In this document: piece by piece, positions 44,229-54,649 of the stretch | Position numbering within the stretch: the first letter of the stretch is position 1 | Layout of the letters: each line of letters starts with the position of its first letter | IMG/VR virus record: IMGVR_UViG_3300009103_000027 | Span: 1-64,000 of that record | Length of the DNA stretch: 64,000 nucleotides | Origin: a virus | Direction: 5' to 3' (one strand) | Program-made: the position numbers and the translations under genes | The notes under the pieces: generated by a model | The model's input: only the letters and a program-made list of their open reading frames with translations | Databases searched by the model: none | Told to the model about the DNA's origin: nothing

Positions 44229-46388
44229 GTGAATTTGGATCTCTTAATAAATATAGGATCGAGCCCAATTTCTACACAGACAGGGCATCGCTCTAAGTAT
44301 ATAGAAACTCCCCACCCAGGAACCAACAGTAAGATTATGGGTTGGCAGTGGGGAAAGTTTATGTGGCCAGTATATTCGGACTTGTCTGAATTCTCTTATG
44401 TTCCAACGATCTATGATGCTGAATTAAATTTAGATAAACTATATTATCAATCAGGTTTTGGATATGAAGACGATATTAAATTGAATAATATCGTTAGAAG
44501 AGAAGTCGAACACCTAAAGAAATGGGCCCCAGTAATTAACTCTGGAACCTACTATGTTCATGATAGAGAATGGTACCTTTTCAGTGACCAGTATATTACA
44601 GAAGCATTAGATGTTACTGCAGGCCACCATGTTTTAGGCACCAGAAACAAGGCCTTAACCCCTATCTTTATTAGGAACTATAAGAGGAGCTTACAAACAT
44701 CTGAGCTTCTTATAAATAAAGAACTAAGATATGCAATTAGGCTAGATGCAGACGGAACAATGCTACCTCCACAAGAGGGAGAGTTCATAGTTGATACAAC
44801 TACAGAGCCAACAGAAACACGAATTCAATTATTTGCTAACGATGAGACAATCAGTAGTGAAACTCAAGCATTTCAAATTACAGAAGATACTACGAGTTTA
44901 CAACTTTCAGCATTTCCAGTATCAACAACTAATGCCGATGCCAACAATTGGAGTGTAGATCTTGACCTTGGAGTTCTCACAAGATTAAACCCTGCAACTG
45001 ATGGCCTGAATGGAACCTCGGTAACAATAGTTTACACCCCAAGTTATGTCGTTATATATGAGCCAGAGTTTTCTTCTGGAGAAGTTACTGCAGAAACGGC
45101 AAATATCAACCCCCTGCATGTCGGAACAAATAGGGGTTTTATTCAAATCACAACAGAGATCTTAGATCCCTTCAGTATAGAATTAGAAACAGATCTCCCA
45201 ATAACAAATCCATCGAACTTTCCTTCTTCAGAATATAATTTGGATTTAGGAAACAACGTTGCTCGCTTAACAGCAACAGTTAGAAATCAAGCAGGTAGCT
45301 TACTCGAAGGAATTAGGGTTTTCTTCGATTGGGAGCATGCTCCTCCTGGAGGCTATGGAGATTATACAGATGATCCTTCGTCCATTACCAATTACAATGG
45401 AGAAGCTTACATGTCTTATAGTGCCCCCTCAACAATAAATGATATTGGTTCCTACGTTTTAAAAGATGATATTACAGTAGCTAACGGAGGGTCTACCCTT
45501 GATATTCCAAATATTGCACAAACAAGTTTAGATAAAATCTATATTTATGCAGTCAGTTCTGATGATACATTCATGGGGCTGGATTTTGTAAGCTTACAAA
45601 ACTATTGGACAGCTGGAACCGGCAACTACTTCACAGATGAATTGATCACAGAGGCAGGCATAAATACAAAAGACTATGAAGAAAGTTATCGTCAATATCA
45701 GGGGCAATATAGTTTACATGATTTTCATTATCCATATATCCGACCTTTTGAATTAGTTACAGATCATTCAGGTGAAACCAGAGGTCGAAAGACAATGGTC
45801 TTTGTTGAGCGAAATATTGACGGTTCTTATTTGAATCCAAATACAGGTGTTAGATCAGATGCAAGCAATGCGATCTGGGAGCCATTAAAGCCTTTCTCTA
45901 TTACAGAGGGCCCAACAACTACGAGTATTAAATATAGTATTGATTTAAAAAACACCAATAACGACCCGCTTGATAATGACAGGATTTTTCAATATTTTGT
46001 AGTAGCAAACAGAACTATCAAGATAAAGGCTTGGGCAAATAATGCAGCAGGCCAAAGGATTTTTTCTAATGAAATTTTGTTAAATATAATGTTACCTGAT
46101 AGTCTAAATGGTGTATACTATGCAGAAGCATTGAACAGCTTGCCTTCTGATTTTATTGATGGTTTACTCACTAGCAAGTCAGAGGTGCCAGATCATATAG
46201 ATGATCCATTTAAAGAAGAGTGGGATGACAACAATCCCAATGCTACAACAGATGTAACTTCTGTTTCGATTACTCCAGATGCTAATCCCGCAGTGATTCC
46301 ATTAGGATTTAGAATTGCAAACCCCCAAGGGATTACAGTAGCAAGCTTATTAGATAGAATTACATTCCTAACAAAAGAGAATGATTAA
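44229..46388 (+). CDS. Fibre/baseplate protein with Big_1-like Ig domain
   Basis: A 719-residue protein with a GTG start (AAGG eight bases upstream). It begins MNLDLLINI, an opening echoed by another gene at 50624. Strand-rich segments dominate. Residues about 340-440 resemble a bacterial Ig-like group 1 domain: ARLTATVRNQAGSLLEGIRV, then FFDWEHAPPGGYG, then ITNYNGEAYMSYSAPSTIND. A second beta unit (IKYSIDLKNTNNDPLDNDRI) lies near 570-620. No enzymatic motif is seen. Such proteins usually extend from the baseplate and hold or form side fibres. Confidence 0.75.
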   Translation: MNLDLLINIGSSPISTQTGHRSKYIETPHPGTNSKIMGWQWGKFMWPVYSDLSEFSYVPTIYDAELNLDKLYYQSGFGYEDDIKLNNIVRREVEHLKKWAPVINSGTYYVHDREWYLFSDQYITEALDVTAGHHVLGTRNKALTPIFIRNYKRSLQTSELLINKELRYAIRLDADGTMLPPQEGEFIVDTTTEPTETRIQLFANDETISSETQAFQITEDTTSLQLSAFPVSTTNADANNWSVDLDLGVLTRLNPATDGLNGTSVTIVYTPSYVVIYEPEFSSGEVTAETANINPLHVGTNRGFIQITTEILDPFSIELETDLPITNPSNFPSSEYNLDLGNNVARLTATVRNQAGSLLEGIRVFFDWEHAPPGGYGDYTDDPSSITNYNGEAYMSYSAPSTINDIGSYVLKDDITVANGGSTLDIPNIAQTSLDKIYIYAVSSDDTFMGLDFVSLQNYWTAGTGNYFTDELITEAGINTKDYEESYRQYQGQYSLHDFHYPYIRPFELVTDHSGETRGRKTMVFVERNIDGSYLNPNTGVRSDASNAIWEPLKPFSITEGPTTTSIKYSIDLKNTNNDPLDNDRIFQYFVVANRTIKIKAWANNAAGQRIFSNEILLNIMLPDSLNGVYYAEALNSLPSDFIDGLLTSKSEVPDHIDDPFKEEWDDNNPNATTDVTSVSITPDANPAVIPLGFRIANPQGITVASLLDRITFLTKEND

Positions 46389-46408
46389 AGTTTAAAGAGG
46401 TAACAGCA

Positions 46409-49400
46409 ATGGCTGATAAATTAAGAACAACATATCCAGTAGAAGTAGTATTTACTCCAGGTGAACAACCTAGTGCTGAAAAATTAACAGCAGTATCAAC
46501 CCAAGCAAAGACAGGCATGCGTATCATTGAGAATGCCATTGGAGATCTTTGGGGAACAGGAGGAGATCCAAACTTTAAAGGCTTAGAAATTCCTTCTCTT
46601 GGGCGTGTTGTCGGTCAAAATAGTTATCTAAATCCAGCTTTATTCTCCTTACAAACAACACTTACGGGAGCAACAAGAGGCCCATTCTATTATATAGAGA
46701 GATTGGATGAGGAATTTGCCGGAAAAACTACAGGCTACTTAACATTTAAACCTCATTACAATTCTAACTATACAGGTGAAACAGGATTTGATGGTTATGG
46801 CTTTATTATTTCTGATGGAACTGACGTTTTACTTGATATGTCTGCGGGAGACCCAGCAAACTCTCAGATGCATCAGGAAGGCCTTATAGGTAATATAGGG
46901 GATAACGGATCAATTGATACAAATAAGTATTTTGTTGATTTAGGCACTGGAAGATTTAGATTTCCAGAGCCTTTTGTTAGTGGAACATTAAAATATATCG
47001 GCTATTGGGTTCATCCAGATGACTGGGCTCTTGGGGATATTGATGGGCAGGATATTGTTCCTGGAGTTATTCCTGACTTGCGATCACAACCTTCAATGCT
47101 TCATATTGAAAGACAAGTAGCAAATCCAGATGTATATCATATCAAAATCCCACAAAGGACTCCTCTTCAAGCCGACGTTTATGATATGGAACAAAAAATT
47201 CCAGTTCCATGTCAAGCAAATGGCGTTAATCTAAATGATGAATCAGTAGGACTTGCAGAGGCTGGATTTTCAGATGCGGAGGCTCCTCGTATCTGGAATA
47301 CCAGTGATACGCATGTTTCAACTGACCCATCCTTTCATAGATATCAAATTCCTTTGTTCACCGCTATGGCTCAGGGTGAGCAAATGAAAGAGGGTTCTAT
47401 CAAGTTGATAGATAGGGTTTCCAAAGGGGTTGTTCATGGTCTAGTCTTTAAAAAATTGGATGAGGGTACGATAGAGGTTACAGATAGCTTAAAGTTTTTA
47501 GAAAGTCTCTACGACAACGTGGCAGGTAATCCCGCCACACTTTATGGAACTTTTCAGTTAATTACGGGAGGTCCTTCATTAAGCAAAAGTGTAGCAATTC
47601 TTAGAAATGCTCTTTTTAATCATACCCATGACGGAGGATTCCAGGAAAATACTATAGATCATAGTGTATTTAAAAATAGCTCTCCAGCAAAAAATCGAGA
47701 TGATATGGTTTGGACAGCGAGTAATTTCAACCAACCAGATGATCATATTCAGTATCTCCATAGAGAAAACTCAGTGGGTGGAGTATATCGAGATCCAAAT
47801 CGTAACGCTTTTTTAGATGACTTAATCATTGCCCAAGACACTCTGGATTCAGCAACAGGCCTATACATAGGCGACCTAACAACACACGGCAGTAACAATA
47901 TTTACTTTGGTATTGATGCTGGAGATTCCCCACAAATAGGGGTTACGGCCCCGCAGCTTACTGGAACTTTATGGGCAATTCCTGTAAGCAATCCAGATTA
48001 TAGTGTTATAGATTTCTCTAACTTGTTTGTTGTTGATGCAAACGACGATAGGATCGAAGACCCTGGTAGAACCCTAAGGATAGAATCAGGCAATAACTCC
48101 AGTATTATTATGGATGGTTTATTAACAACGATTAATTTGCCATATCGTTATCTGAACTTTGATTCCACTCCCGGAGCTGGAACCATAGAAGCAGAAGATT
48201 ATTATGACTTGATCACTCCAAAGCTATTAATCACAAAGCCTTTTGGACCAACAATTGTTAAGCTAAAGGGTTCCCCTTCGGTTACTGGTTATAAACATGG
48301 TTTTGGATCTGGTGGTGGAAATGCAATTCTTCATCTAACTGGTCATGAGGATAATACTACTCATAATTGTGGGCGATTATGGTGGGATGGAAGAAATGAA
48401 AAGTTAAAGCTTCAGTGGTTCTCTAATTCGCCTGTATCTTTCGAAGGCAATTATGGTTTTGATGGTGCAGGGCCAACAGGAGATATAGATACAAGTGGAT
48501 GGCCTAGCTATACAACCCAACCTACAGCTTTAGAAATTTGGAAGAAGTATACAGGGTTGCAAAGCTTGATAGCTTCTTCTAATCCAAATAATTCTCAGCT
48601 TTATGATGATTTAACCCCAGTTACAAATAGCGATATTGGCAGTGCATCTTATGGTGATGTAACTGGTCAACTCCTGGGGCTTGCAGAACTAGAAAAAAAT
48701 ACAGTTAGATCTGAAGGCCCAATTCAAACAAAAAGTCTTTTTATTGAATATAGGTTAGATGAAGATAGCGGATTTACAGACTACTCAACGACCACACTTA
48801 ATCAAGGAAACAGTGGAGAGTTGTTGGCAGCAAAAGTTTGGTATTATCTTTCTCTTAAAATTGAAGACAATATAGCTCCAGGAAACAGATCGTGGAGTGA
48901 ACCTGGACTAATTGGGACTTCTGTCAAAGAAGAAACAGGAACAGGCTCTACTATTAGTGTTTCGTGCAAAGTTCCAGCAAATATATATGAGTATGCTATC
49001 TTTAGAAAAGTTCAAATAATGAATACGAGTGATCCTTTTCAGTATCGTGTTTTTCGAGGAAGAACTTTTCGAAGCGAAGAAGAAAGAAGAGATCATTTTA
49101 CTTCAGTAGCACCAGCAGAATATAAAACAATTGAATTCGAAGACTGGACTAATTACGATGAGAACTTGCACGATGATGGTCTTTATCAGAGCAAGTGGTC
49201 TACAACAAACCAAAAAGGTCTGATTCCTTTTTTTGCTGGTGAAGTAAAGTGGAATACTCAGATGGTATTGAACTCTGAAGAAAATGCTACAAATAACCTT
49301 CTGCTTCTTGGCAACTTTCCTCCAGAAATTATCACAACCCAAAATGAAACAGATCATTTAGGCGCAACAAGCAGTTTTGAATTAGGAAAGAAATTCCATA

Positions 49401-50611
49401 TCACAGAAGGTGGAGACCTATTTCTCGCAGGCAAGTTAAAAACTCTTGGGAGTATTGAAAACTTAAATGCAAGTGGAGTTTTAAAAGCAAGAGAGTTAGG
49501 GTTAAGAGAACAAAAATTTGAAGGTCTTGCAAAGATTCATGATGGAAACAACCTTGGGGCAGCTATAGCGAATAGCGGAAAGTGGCATTCTTATAAGGCA
49601 AGCATAAAGAGCATTAAGCAAGAAGCCATAGTCACTCCAATTCAATTCAGTGTTGGGAATGGAGTTGATAAGCTTCTCTTAAGAGATGAGGTTGGTAATG
49701 CAATTGACGGCACTAGTATCCCATTAACTCTTCCTAACAGCACAAATGGTGATGGTAGCCTTCAAGATAGATTTTACTTAGGATTCCATCCTTTTTCTGG
49801 TGTAGCCGGAATGAATAATACATCACCTCTCAACCTCAGGTGCCCCTCCTTGAGAGAGGTTACAGCGTCTTTGAACCTAGATGCTAACCTAGAACCTGGC
49901 AGTGATTGGAAAGCACCAATCGCAGCAAGACGTGAATCTGGTATTTCTGATTATTATGGAGATATATTAACAGTAATTGCAGATTTTGGACAAGCAACAA
50001 CTGAAACAGGAGCCCCCCTTGTCAGTTTAGGAGCTTGCGAGGGACTGTCACATAAGAAAATCTTAAATGTAACGCCTTCTCAGCACTTTTATACTGGTCC
50101 TTATTCTCATTTCGATCATCACATGAGTGCAAACTATAAGTATAAGGTATCTAGTTATTTTGATTTTATCGGGTGGGAGGTTTCACCAATTAGGTATTTT
50201 GAATTAAGTGAAGATGATGGTGTTGCTGAACAAACCACGTTAAATATGAATCAGGCTCATCCATGGAAATTTTCAAGCAATCAGTTTTTAAAATTGCATT
50301 TTCGATGCACTCATCAGGATAGACATCGAACTTCAACTACCAGCGAAGGCTCTACAACAAATTATGATTATGATATTTTTTCACTAGGAGGGCAAAATGG
50401 GGGAACTGCGGGCCCGAATGGAAGCAAGCGCCTCGGCCTTGACTGGAAGATCCCAGATCCGAATAATCCAGGACAATTTATAGATTCAGATAGTATCCCA
50501 AGCTATATTCTTGGTCAGTTAAAATTTAAGGTTACTTACATTGAGGCAGGAGAATATAATGAGACAGTGGGTGGCGGATCTTGGTTACCTAATATTGGAG
50601 ATATATTCTAA
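46409..50611 (+). CDS. Large tail fibre-like protein
   Basis: A 1400-residue protein with AAAGAGGTAACAGCA before the ATG. The N-terminus (PVEVVFTPGEQPSAEKLTAV, then TGMRIIENAIGDLWGTGGDP) looks like a compact helical baseplate-docking domain. The remainder is beta-rich with many Gly, Asn, Thr and aromatic residues. A FNHTHDGG element (H405-x-H407) resembles HxH metal sites inside trimeric fibres. Near 775-860 there is a fibronectin-like unit (VWYYLSLKIEDNIAPGNRSW). The protein probably forms a trimeric fibre or spike contacting the host surface. No depolymerase motif can be claimed by eye. Confidence 0.75.
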   Translation: MADKLRTTYPVEVVFTPGEQPSAEKLTAVSTQAKTGMRIIENAIGDLWGTGGDPNFKGLEIPSLGRVVGQNSYLNPALFSLQTTLTGATRGPFYYIERLDEEFAGKTTGYLTFKPHYNSNYTGETGFDGYGFIISDGTDVLLDMSAGDPANSQMHQEGLIGNIGDNGSIDTNKYFVDLGTGRFRFPEPFVSGTLKYIGYWVHPDDWALGDIDGQDIVPGVIPDLRSQPSMLHIERQVANPDVYHIKIPQRTPLQADVYDMEQKIPVPCQANGVNLNDESVGLAEAGFSDAEAPRIWNTSDTHVSTDPSFHRYQIPLFTAMAQGEQMKEGSIKLIDRVSKGVVHGLVFKKLDEGTIEVTDSLKFLESLYDNVAGNPATLYGTFQLITGGPSLSKSVAILRNALFNHTHDGGFQENTIDHSVFKNSSPAKNRDDMVWTASNFNQPDDHIQYLHRENSVGGVYRDPNRNAFLDDLIIAQDTLDSATGLYIGDLTTHGSNNIYFGIDAGDSPQIGVTAPQLTGTLWAIPVSNPDYSVIDFSNLFVVDANDDRIEDPGRTLRIESGNNSSIIMDGLLTTINLPYRYLNFDSTPGAGTIEAEDYYDLITPKLLITKPFGPTIVKLKGSPSVTGYKHGFGSGGGNAILHLTGHEDNTTHNCGRLWWDGRNEKLKLQWFSNSPVSFEGNYGFDGAGPTGDIDTSGWPSYTTQPTALEIWKKYTGLQSLIASSNPNNSQLYDDLTPVTNSDIGSASYGDVTGQLLGLAELEKNTVRSEGPIQTKSLFIEYRLDEDSGFTDYSTTTLNQGNSGELLAAKVWYYLSLKIEDNIAPGNRSWSEPGLIGTSVKEETGTGSTISVSCKVPANIYEYAIFRKVQIMNTSDPFQYRVFRGRTFRSEEERRDHFTSVAPAEYKTIEFEDWTNYDENLHDDGLYQSKWSTTNQKGLIPFFAGEVKWNTQMVLNSEENATNNLLLLGNFPPEIITTQNETDHLGATSSFELGKKFHITEGGDLFLAGKLKTLGSIENLNASGVLKARELGLREQKFEGLAKIHDGNNLGAAIANSGKWHSYKASIKSIKQEAIVTPIQFSVGNGVDKLLLRDEVGNAIDGTSIPLTLPNSTNGDGSLQDRFYLGFHPFSGVAGMNNTSPLNLRCPSLREVTASLNLDANLEPGSDWKAPIAARRESGISDYYGDILTVIADFGQATTETGAPLVSLGACEGLSHKKILNVTPSQHFYTGPYSHFDHHMSANYKYKVSSYFDFIGWEVSPIRYFELSEDDGVAEQTTLNMNQAHPWKFSSNQFLKLHFRCTHQDRHRTSTTSEGSTTNYDYDIFSLGGQNGGTAGPNGSKRLGLDWKIPDPNNPGQFIDSDSIPSYILGQLKFKVTYIEAGEYNETVGGGSWLPNIGDIF

Positions 50612-50623
50612 GGATAAATCAAC

Positions 50624-52741
50624 ATGGATATAGATTTATTTATCAACATAATCAAAAGACCTGAACTTGTTTGTTACAAGGGGAGGGTTAGTCCGCAATC
50701 AGCAAGCATTGCTTATGCTGGAAGTCAACAGCTATCTTCTGATGCTAACATGTCTATTGAGGATAAGTCTGGATTTATTTACGCCAATAAAATCACACAA
50801 AACCATATAATTAACTTTGAAAATGAGAATACGTTTAACTCTCCTGTTGATAATTTTCTAATCACAGATCGTTATAATATTGCCCTGGATTCTTCAGGCT
50901 CATTAAAAAAGACTCCCTTGTTTCACAAACACAAGCTTAAGCAATTTGCAGATCCCGCAGACGAAATTAAAAATATAAAAATATTCGATGATCTCATGAA
51001 TGAAGTAACTGTTAGTGAGTTTACCTTAGATCAAGAAGAGGGTTATTTTTATTCCAACCTTGAAAGCTTTTACAATGTAACACCAGACAACACTGAAGAC
51101 CCCGATGCAACAGAATACACATTCTTTTATATACAATACACAATAAAGGATGCAACATCACAAAAGACATATGTTGAGTTGATGGATAATGAGGAGATTT
51201 TTCGAGAAGCAATATGGGAAGATTTTGGAACAGACAACCTTTTGCTTCCAGGAACACAAGCATATCTGATCAGTCCAGTCCCTGGTGATGGAGGATTCCA
51301 AATTGACCTACCTGTCTCAACAACCTTTTCTTATATAATTAAAGACAAGAATAGGTTGCAGTGCCTCTGGCCACCATCAAGAGATATTAGCAAGCCTTGG
51401 TATATTAGGGTAACAAATGGAAGGTTACAATATGCAGGTCTACCAAGATATCAAGTTTCTCCTGAACAATTTTTAGCTCAAGATTTCGATCCAACATTCG
51501 GAATAAAAAGAATCATCAAAGAGCCAGCAACTATTATTAATAAAAAAGTAGTGAAGGTTGGCTATGAAAATATTCATCAAGCAGATGAACTCTATGTAGA
51601 TCTAACAATAACAAATGAAGCTGGGGAATCTAAAGGACAGTTCAGTACAAATCCACAGCTACCTGCAGGATATACAGCCTGGAGTCTAAGCAATAGGCTT
51701 GGAATTAAAAGCATAGATCATGCAACAGGCTTTATTGAAATAGAAGGAATTGATCTTGTAGCCACAGATACTGTTCTTTGTGATTATTATTATCTAGAAG
51801 ATAAATATGAGTTTACAAAAATAGATTTTAATCCAATTTCAAATGGTGATATTTTAAAATACAGAACAGTTATCTATATAGATCCAAGCCCTGTTCCGCC
51901 TGATGTTGATACTTTAAAATACATTCAATTCAATCTAGATGGGACAGGTGTTGATGGAGGGTTAAGCTATAACGATTGGATGTATTTAAATACTATCCAG
52001 GGTGTAAATTTTAATTCCAGTGGACAGCCAAATAGAACTTATTTTGTTTTAGCAGATATTGTTGTTGGAGAAGCAAAAGCTATAAAAGATACCGTTACCT
52101 TAGATGTCCGTGTCTTTGGTGGAGGAGTTAAAGAGAGCAAAGCAGAAGAAGTTGAGGCAGCCTATCCAGATTACGATCATTTCTGGGATAAGGCATCTTG
52201 GGATGGAAAGCCCTACCCTGGGAATCTTTGTTATTATCTTCAGGTTCCACTAAAGGGACTTATCAAGGGAGCAGGAGGAGAATATTCATTCGATCAAATA
52301 CAGCCAATCTTAACAAGGCACACCTCCTGTGGTGCATATGGAGTTACTCGTGGATATGGAGTCGATGCGAAAATTAAAAATATAGAGTTTGCTATTGATC
52401 CAAATGATTCAACAAAAACACAAGCTACTGTTGTTTGGAATGGGATAGGCAATTACACCTATAATATCAATTACAGACAGCTTGGTGCACAGTGGGGACC
52501 AACACAAGGAACAGATGCTGGGGTAAGTGATTCGCATAAAGTCGTGCAAAGAGAGATGACTTTTTCGTTAACTCCAAACCTTACTTATGAGTTTGCAGTT
52601 ATCGGTGTGGATGATATAGCAGGCACCGATACAGAACTAATCACACAGCATATAAACAAAACGAATTCTGGAATGAAAACACTTGTAGATGAATTAGATT
52701 CTTTACAGAGCTTACAGGTTTTTGTTCCCTCCCTAGGATAG
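50624..52741 (+). CDS. Tail protein with fibronectin III-like C-terminus
   Basis: A 705-residue protein with AAGGAT upstream of the ATG. It begins MDIDLFINI, close to the opening of the gene at 44229, suggesting a common docking peptide. The body is beta-rich (residues about 80-480). Residues about 580-680 read as a fibronectin III-like domain: IKNIEFAIDPNDSTKTQATV, then VWNGIGNYTYNINYRQLG, then TYEFAVIGVDDIAG. The last 25 residues are helical. It probably is an outer baseplate or adhesion protein; no catalytic residues are apparent. Confidence 0.75.
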   Translation: MDIDLFINIIKRPELVCYKGRVSPQSASIAYAGSQQLSSDANMSIEDKSGFIYANKITQNHIINFENENTFNSPVDNFLITDRYNIALDSSGSLKKTPLFHKHKLKQFADPADEIKNIKIFDDLMNEVTVSEFTLDQEEGYFYSNLESFYNVTPDNTEDPDATEYTFFYIQYTIKDATSQKTYVELMDNEEIFREAIWEDFGTDNLLLPGTQAYLISPVPGDGGFQIDLPVSTTFSYIIKDKNRLQCLWPPSRDISKPWYIRVTNGRLQYAGLPRYQVSPEQFLAQDFDPTFGIKRIIKEPATIINKKVVKVGYENIHQADELYVDLTITNEAGESKGQFSTNPQLPAGYTAWSLSNRLGIKSIDHATGFIEIEGIDLVATDTVLCDYYYLEDKYEFTKIDFNPISNGDILKYRTVIYIDPSPVPPDVDTLKYIQFNLDGTGVDGGLSYNDWMYLNTIQGVNFNSSGQPNRTYFVLADIVVGEAKAIKDTVTLDVRVFGGGVKESKAEEVEAAYPDYDHFWDKASWDGKPYPGNLCYYLQVPLKGLIKGAGGEYSFDQIQPILTRHTSCGAYGVTRGYGVDAKIKNIEFAIDPNDSTKTQATVVWNGIGNYTYNINYRQLGAQWGPTQGTDAGVSDSHKVVQREMTFSLTPNLTYEFAVIGVDDIAGTDTELITQHINKTNSGMKTLVDELDSLQSLQVFVPSLG

Positions 52742-52744
52742 ATT

Positions 52745-54649
52745 ATGCAGAATTTTCTAGAAAAATTTAATGGGACTATCAAGAATAGACAAACCCAGCA
52801 AATATTAAAGATATTAAATAAAAGAAAACTAGAAGGCGGTATTCGAAATTTTAATGAATTCCGAACTCAGTTTGAAACCTTAATGTCTGATTTGGCACAA
52901 GAGACATTGGTCCCAAGCACTGTGCTTTACCCAGCAATTCCATTTAATGAGATCAGTATTGAAACTCACAATGAAATGCTCCTTAGGATACAAAATGATC
53001 TTAGTGCTTCCTTTGAGGAGTTGTTAAAGATCGCAGAAGTTCAAGAGAATCACGAAGCGATTGTTAGGGATCTTTTATTAAAAAATTTACGCTCAGGAAT
53101 GAATGAGCTAAGAACAAAAATCAACCTATACAGATTTTTGAATGGGAATGGCCTTGGTTTTGAAGAAGCCCTTTACTCAACTTTCAACGGGGCTACAGGG
53201 GAAAGAACAAATCGAGCAGCAAGTGTTCCAAATAAATTATTTGTTGATCCAAGAAATAAGTCCTTTTTAAGATCTATTTTTGATGCAGAAATTGATGTGG
53301 TTGGTGAAAGCCTAAGACTCTCTAGTAAAAATAGAAAACGAATTGGTGTTGGAGAGGTTAAGCAATTATTTGGAGGAACCAATAAGAAAAGTTTATTTGA
53401 ATTGTATGGATATACAGAAAATAACTTGTCTAATATGATAGATAACTCAAAAGGAACTTACTGGAATCATACCATTAGAAGAGCAGGAGATGCAGAAACT
53501 GTAACTGTTACTTTACAATTTTTCTTAAACGGAACAAGAGAAATAAATTATCTAGAAATTGAACCATCGATAGCAGGCTTCAAACTGAAAACATTACTAT
53601 TGAGAAAGCCAAATGGAGAAGTAGTACAAAATATAGCAAATGATTTACTTATAGATAAAGACAAAAGAATTGTTTTTGATACAGTTTCAGTTGATAATTT
53701 TATATTAGAATTTGAAATTCCAAATAACGTATATAAGGAATATGAAAACAGCACAATTGAAAACTTTAATCCCTTAAACGATTATGTTACGCCAGATGTT
53801 GCAGACCAAATTCTTCAAGTTCAGTCAGAACAATTAGAATCATTTTCTTGTTTTGAATATCAGATTGGAATAGATAATGTGAAGGTTGGATTTACTGAAC
53901 ACTCAGAACAAAGCATATATGTTTCAAAGCCATTATTCCTAACAGAAGAAACTGGAATCTTAGGGCTTATCACAAAAGAGCAACGCCCTTACCTCCTTGA
54001 CGGAAGACTCCTCTACACAAAAGAGGAAGAAGAGAAAAAATACATAGGAAGTATAGAATATTGGGTTATAAAAGAGAACCTAGACAGTGATGACGAACAA
54101 AATGCAACAGTATTGAATACTTCTGTATTTCCTATTTGCCCAATGGGTAGAACCCAGATTCGTCATGAGAGATTGATCTTAAGTGAATTTTCAGGAGCCA
54201 GCGAATTCACAACAAAAGATACCGGCTTTTTGATACATGTCCCTTCTGCAGTTGCGGATGTTGAGTTGTTCAGAAATGGAACATCGATGGGATCAGGTGG
54301 TTGGCTAGGAACTACAGATCCGAATACAGACATTCTTAAAATAAAAATTAATGAAGTTAATCCAGGAGATATCTTTACTGCAAGCTACCCTGTTAAAGTG
54401 GGAGACTCCTATGCTTCCTCCCAGGAGTCTTCGGATGTATTTCTGACAGAAGATAAAACAGTAAAGCTAGGACCAGAGAGTATTGTTTTAATTGATGAAA
54501 GCCAGGATGATAGAATAGAAAGTTACAGACTCTACTTGGTTATCTTGATGAGACAAAATGGGAATGTGCAGGCAGCCACTCCGATGATAGAAGAGTATAC
54601 CCTTGCAATGGGCAAAAGAAATATAGGAAAGTTTGAGAGTTTAACATGA
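52745..54649 (+). CDS. Adhesion-type protein with galactose-binding-like domain (paralog A)
   Basis: A 634-residue protein with TAGGAT before the ATG. The N-terminal 140 residues are helical with a coiled coil (LRIQNDLSASFEELLKIAEV, LRSGMNELRTKINLYRFLNG). Around residues 225-300 is a jelly-roll-like segment: LSNMIDNSKGTYWNHTIRRA followed by VTVTLQFFLNGTREINYLEI, the pattern of F5/8 type C (discoidin) galactose-binding folds. Near 370 FEYQIGIDNVKVGF is followed by another beta domain. The same order recurs in the next two genes. It overlaps the next start (ATGA). Confidence 0.75.
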   Translation: MQNFLEKFNGTIKNRQTQQILKILNKRKLEGGIRNFNEFRTQFETLMSDLAQETLVPSTVLYPAIPFNEISIETHNEMLLRIQNDLSASFEELLKIAEVQENHEAIVRDLLLKNLRSGMNELRTKINLYRFLNGNGLGFEEALYSTFNGATGERTNRAASVPNKLFVDPRNKSFLRSIFDAEIDVVGESLRLSSKNRKRIGVGEVKQLFGGTNKKSLFELYGYTENNLSNMIDNSKGTYWNHTIRRAGDAETVTVTLQFFLNGTREINYLEIEPSIAGFKLKTLLLRKPNGEVVQNIANDLLIDKDKRIVFDTVSVDNFILEFEIPNNVYKEYENSTIENFNPLNDYVTPDVADQILQVQSEQLESFSCFEYQIGIDNVKVGFTEHSEQSIYVSKPLFLTEETGILGLITKEQRPYLLDGRLLYTKEEEEKKYIGSIEYWVIKENLDSDDEQNATVLNTSVFPICPMGRTQIRHERLILSEFSGASEFTTKDTGFLIHVPSAVADVELFRNGTSMGSGGWLGTTDPNTDILKIKINEVNPGDIFTASYPVKVGDSYASSQESSDVFLTEDKTVKLGPESIVLIDESQDDRIESYRLYLVILMRQNGNVQAATPMIEEYTLAMGKRNIGKFESLT

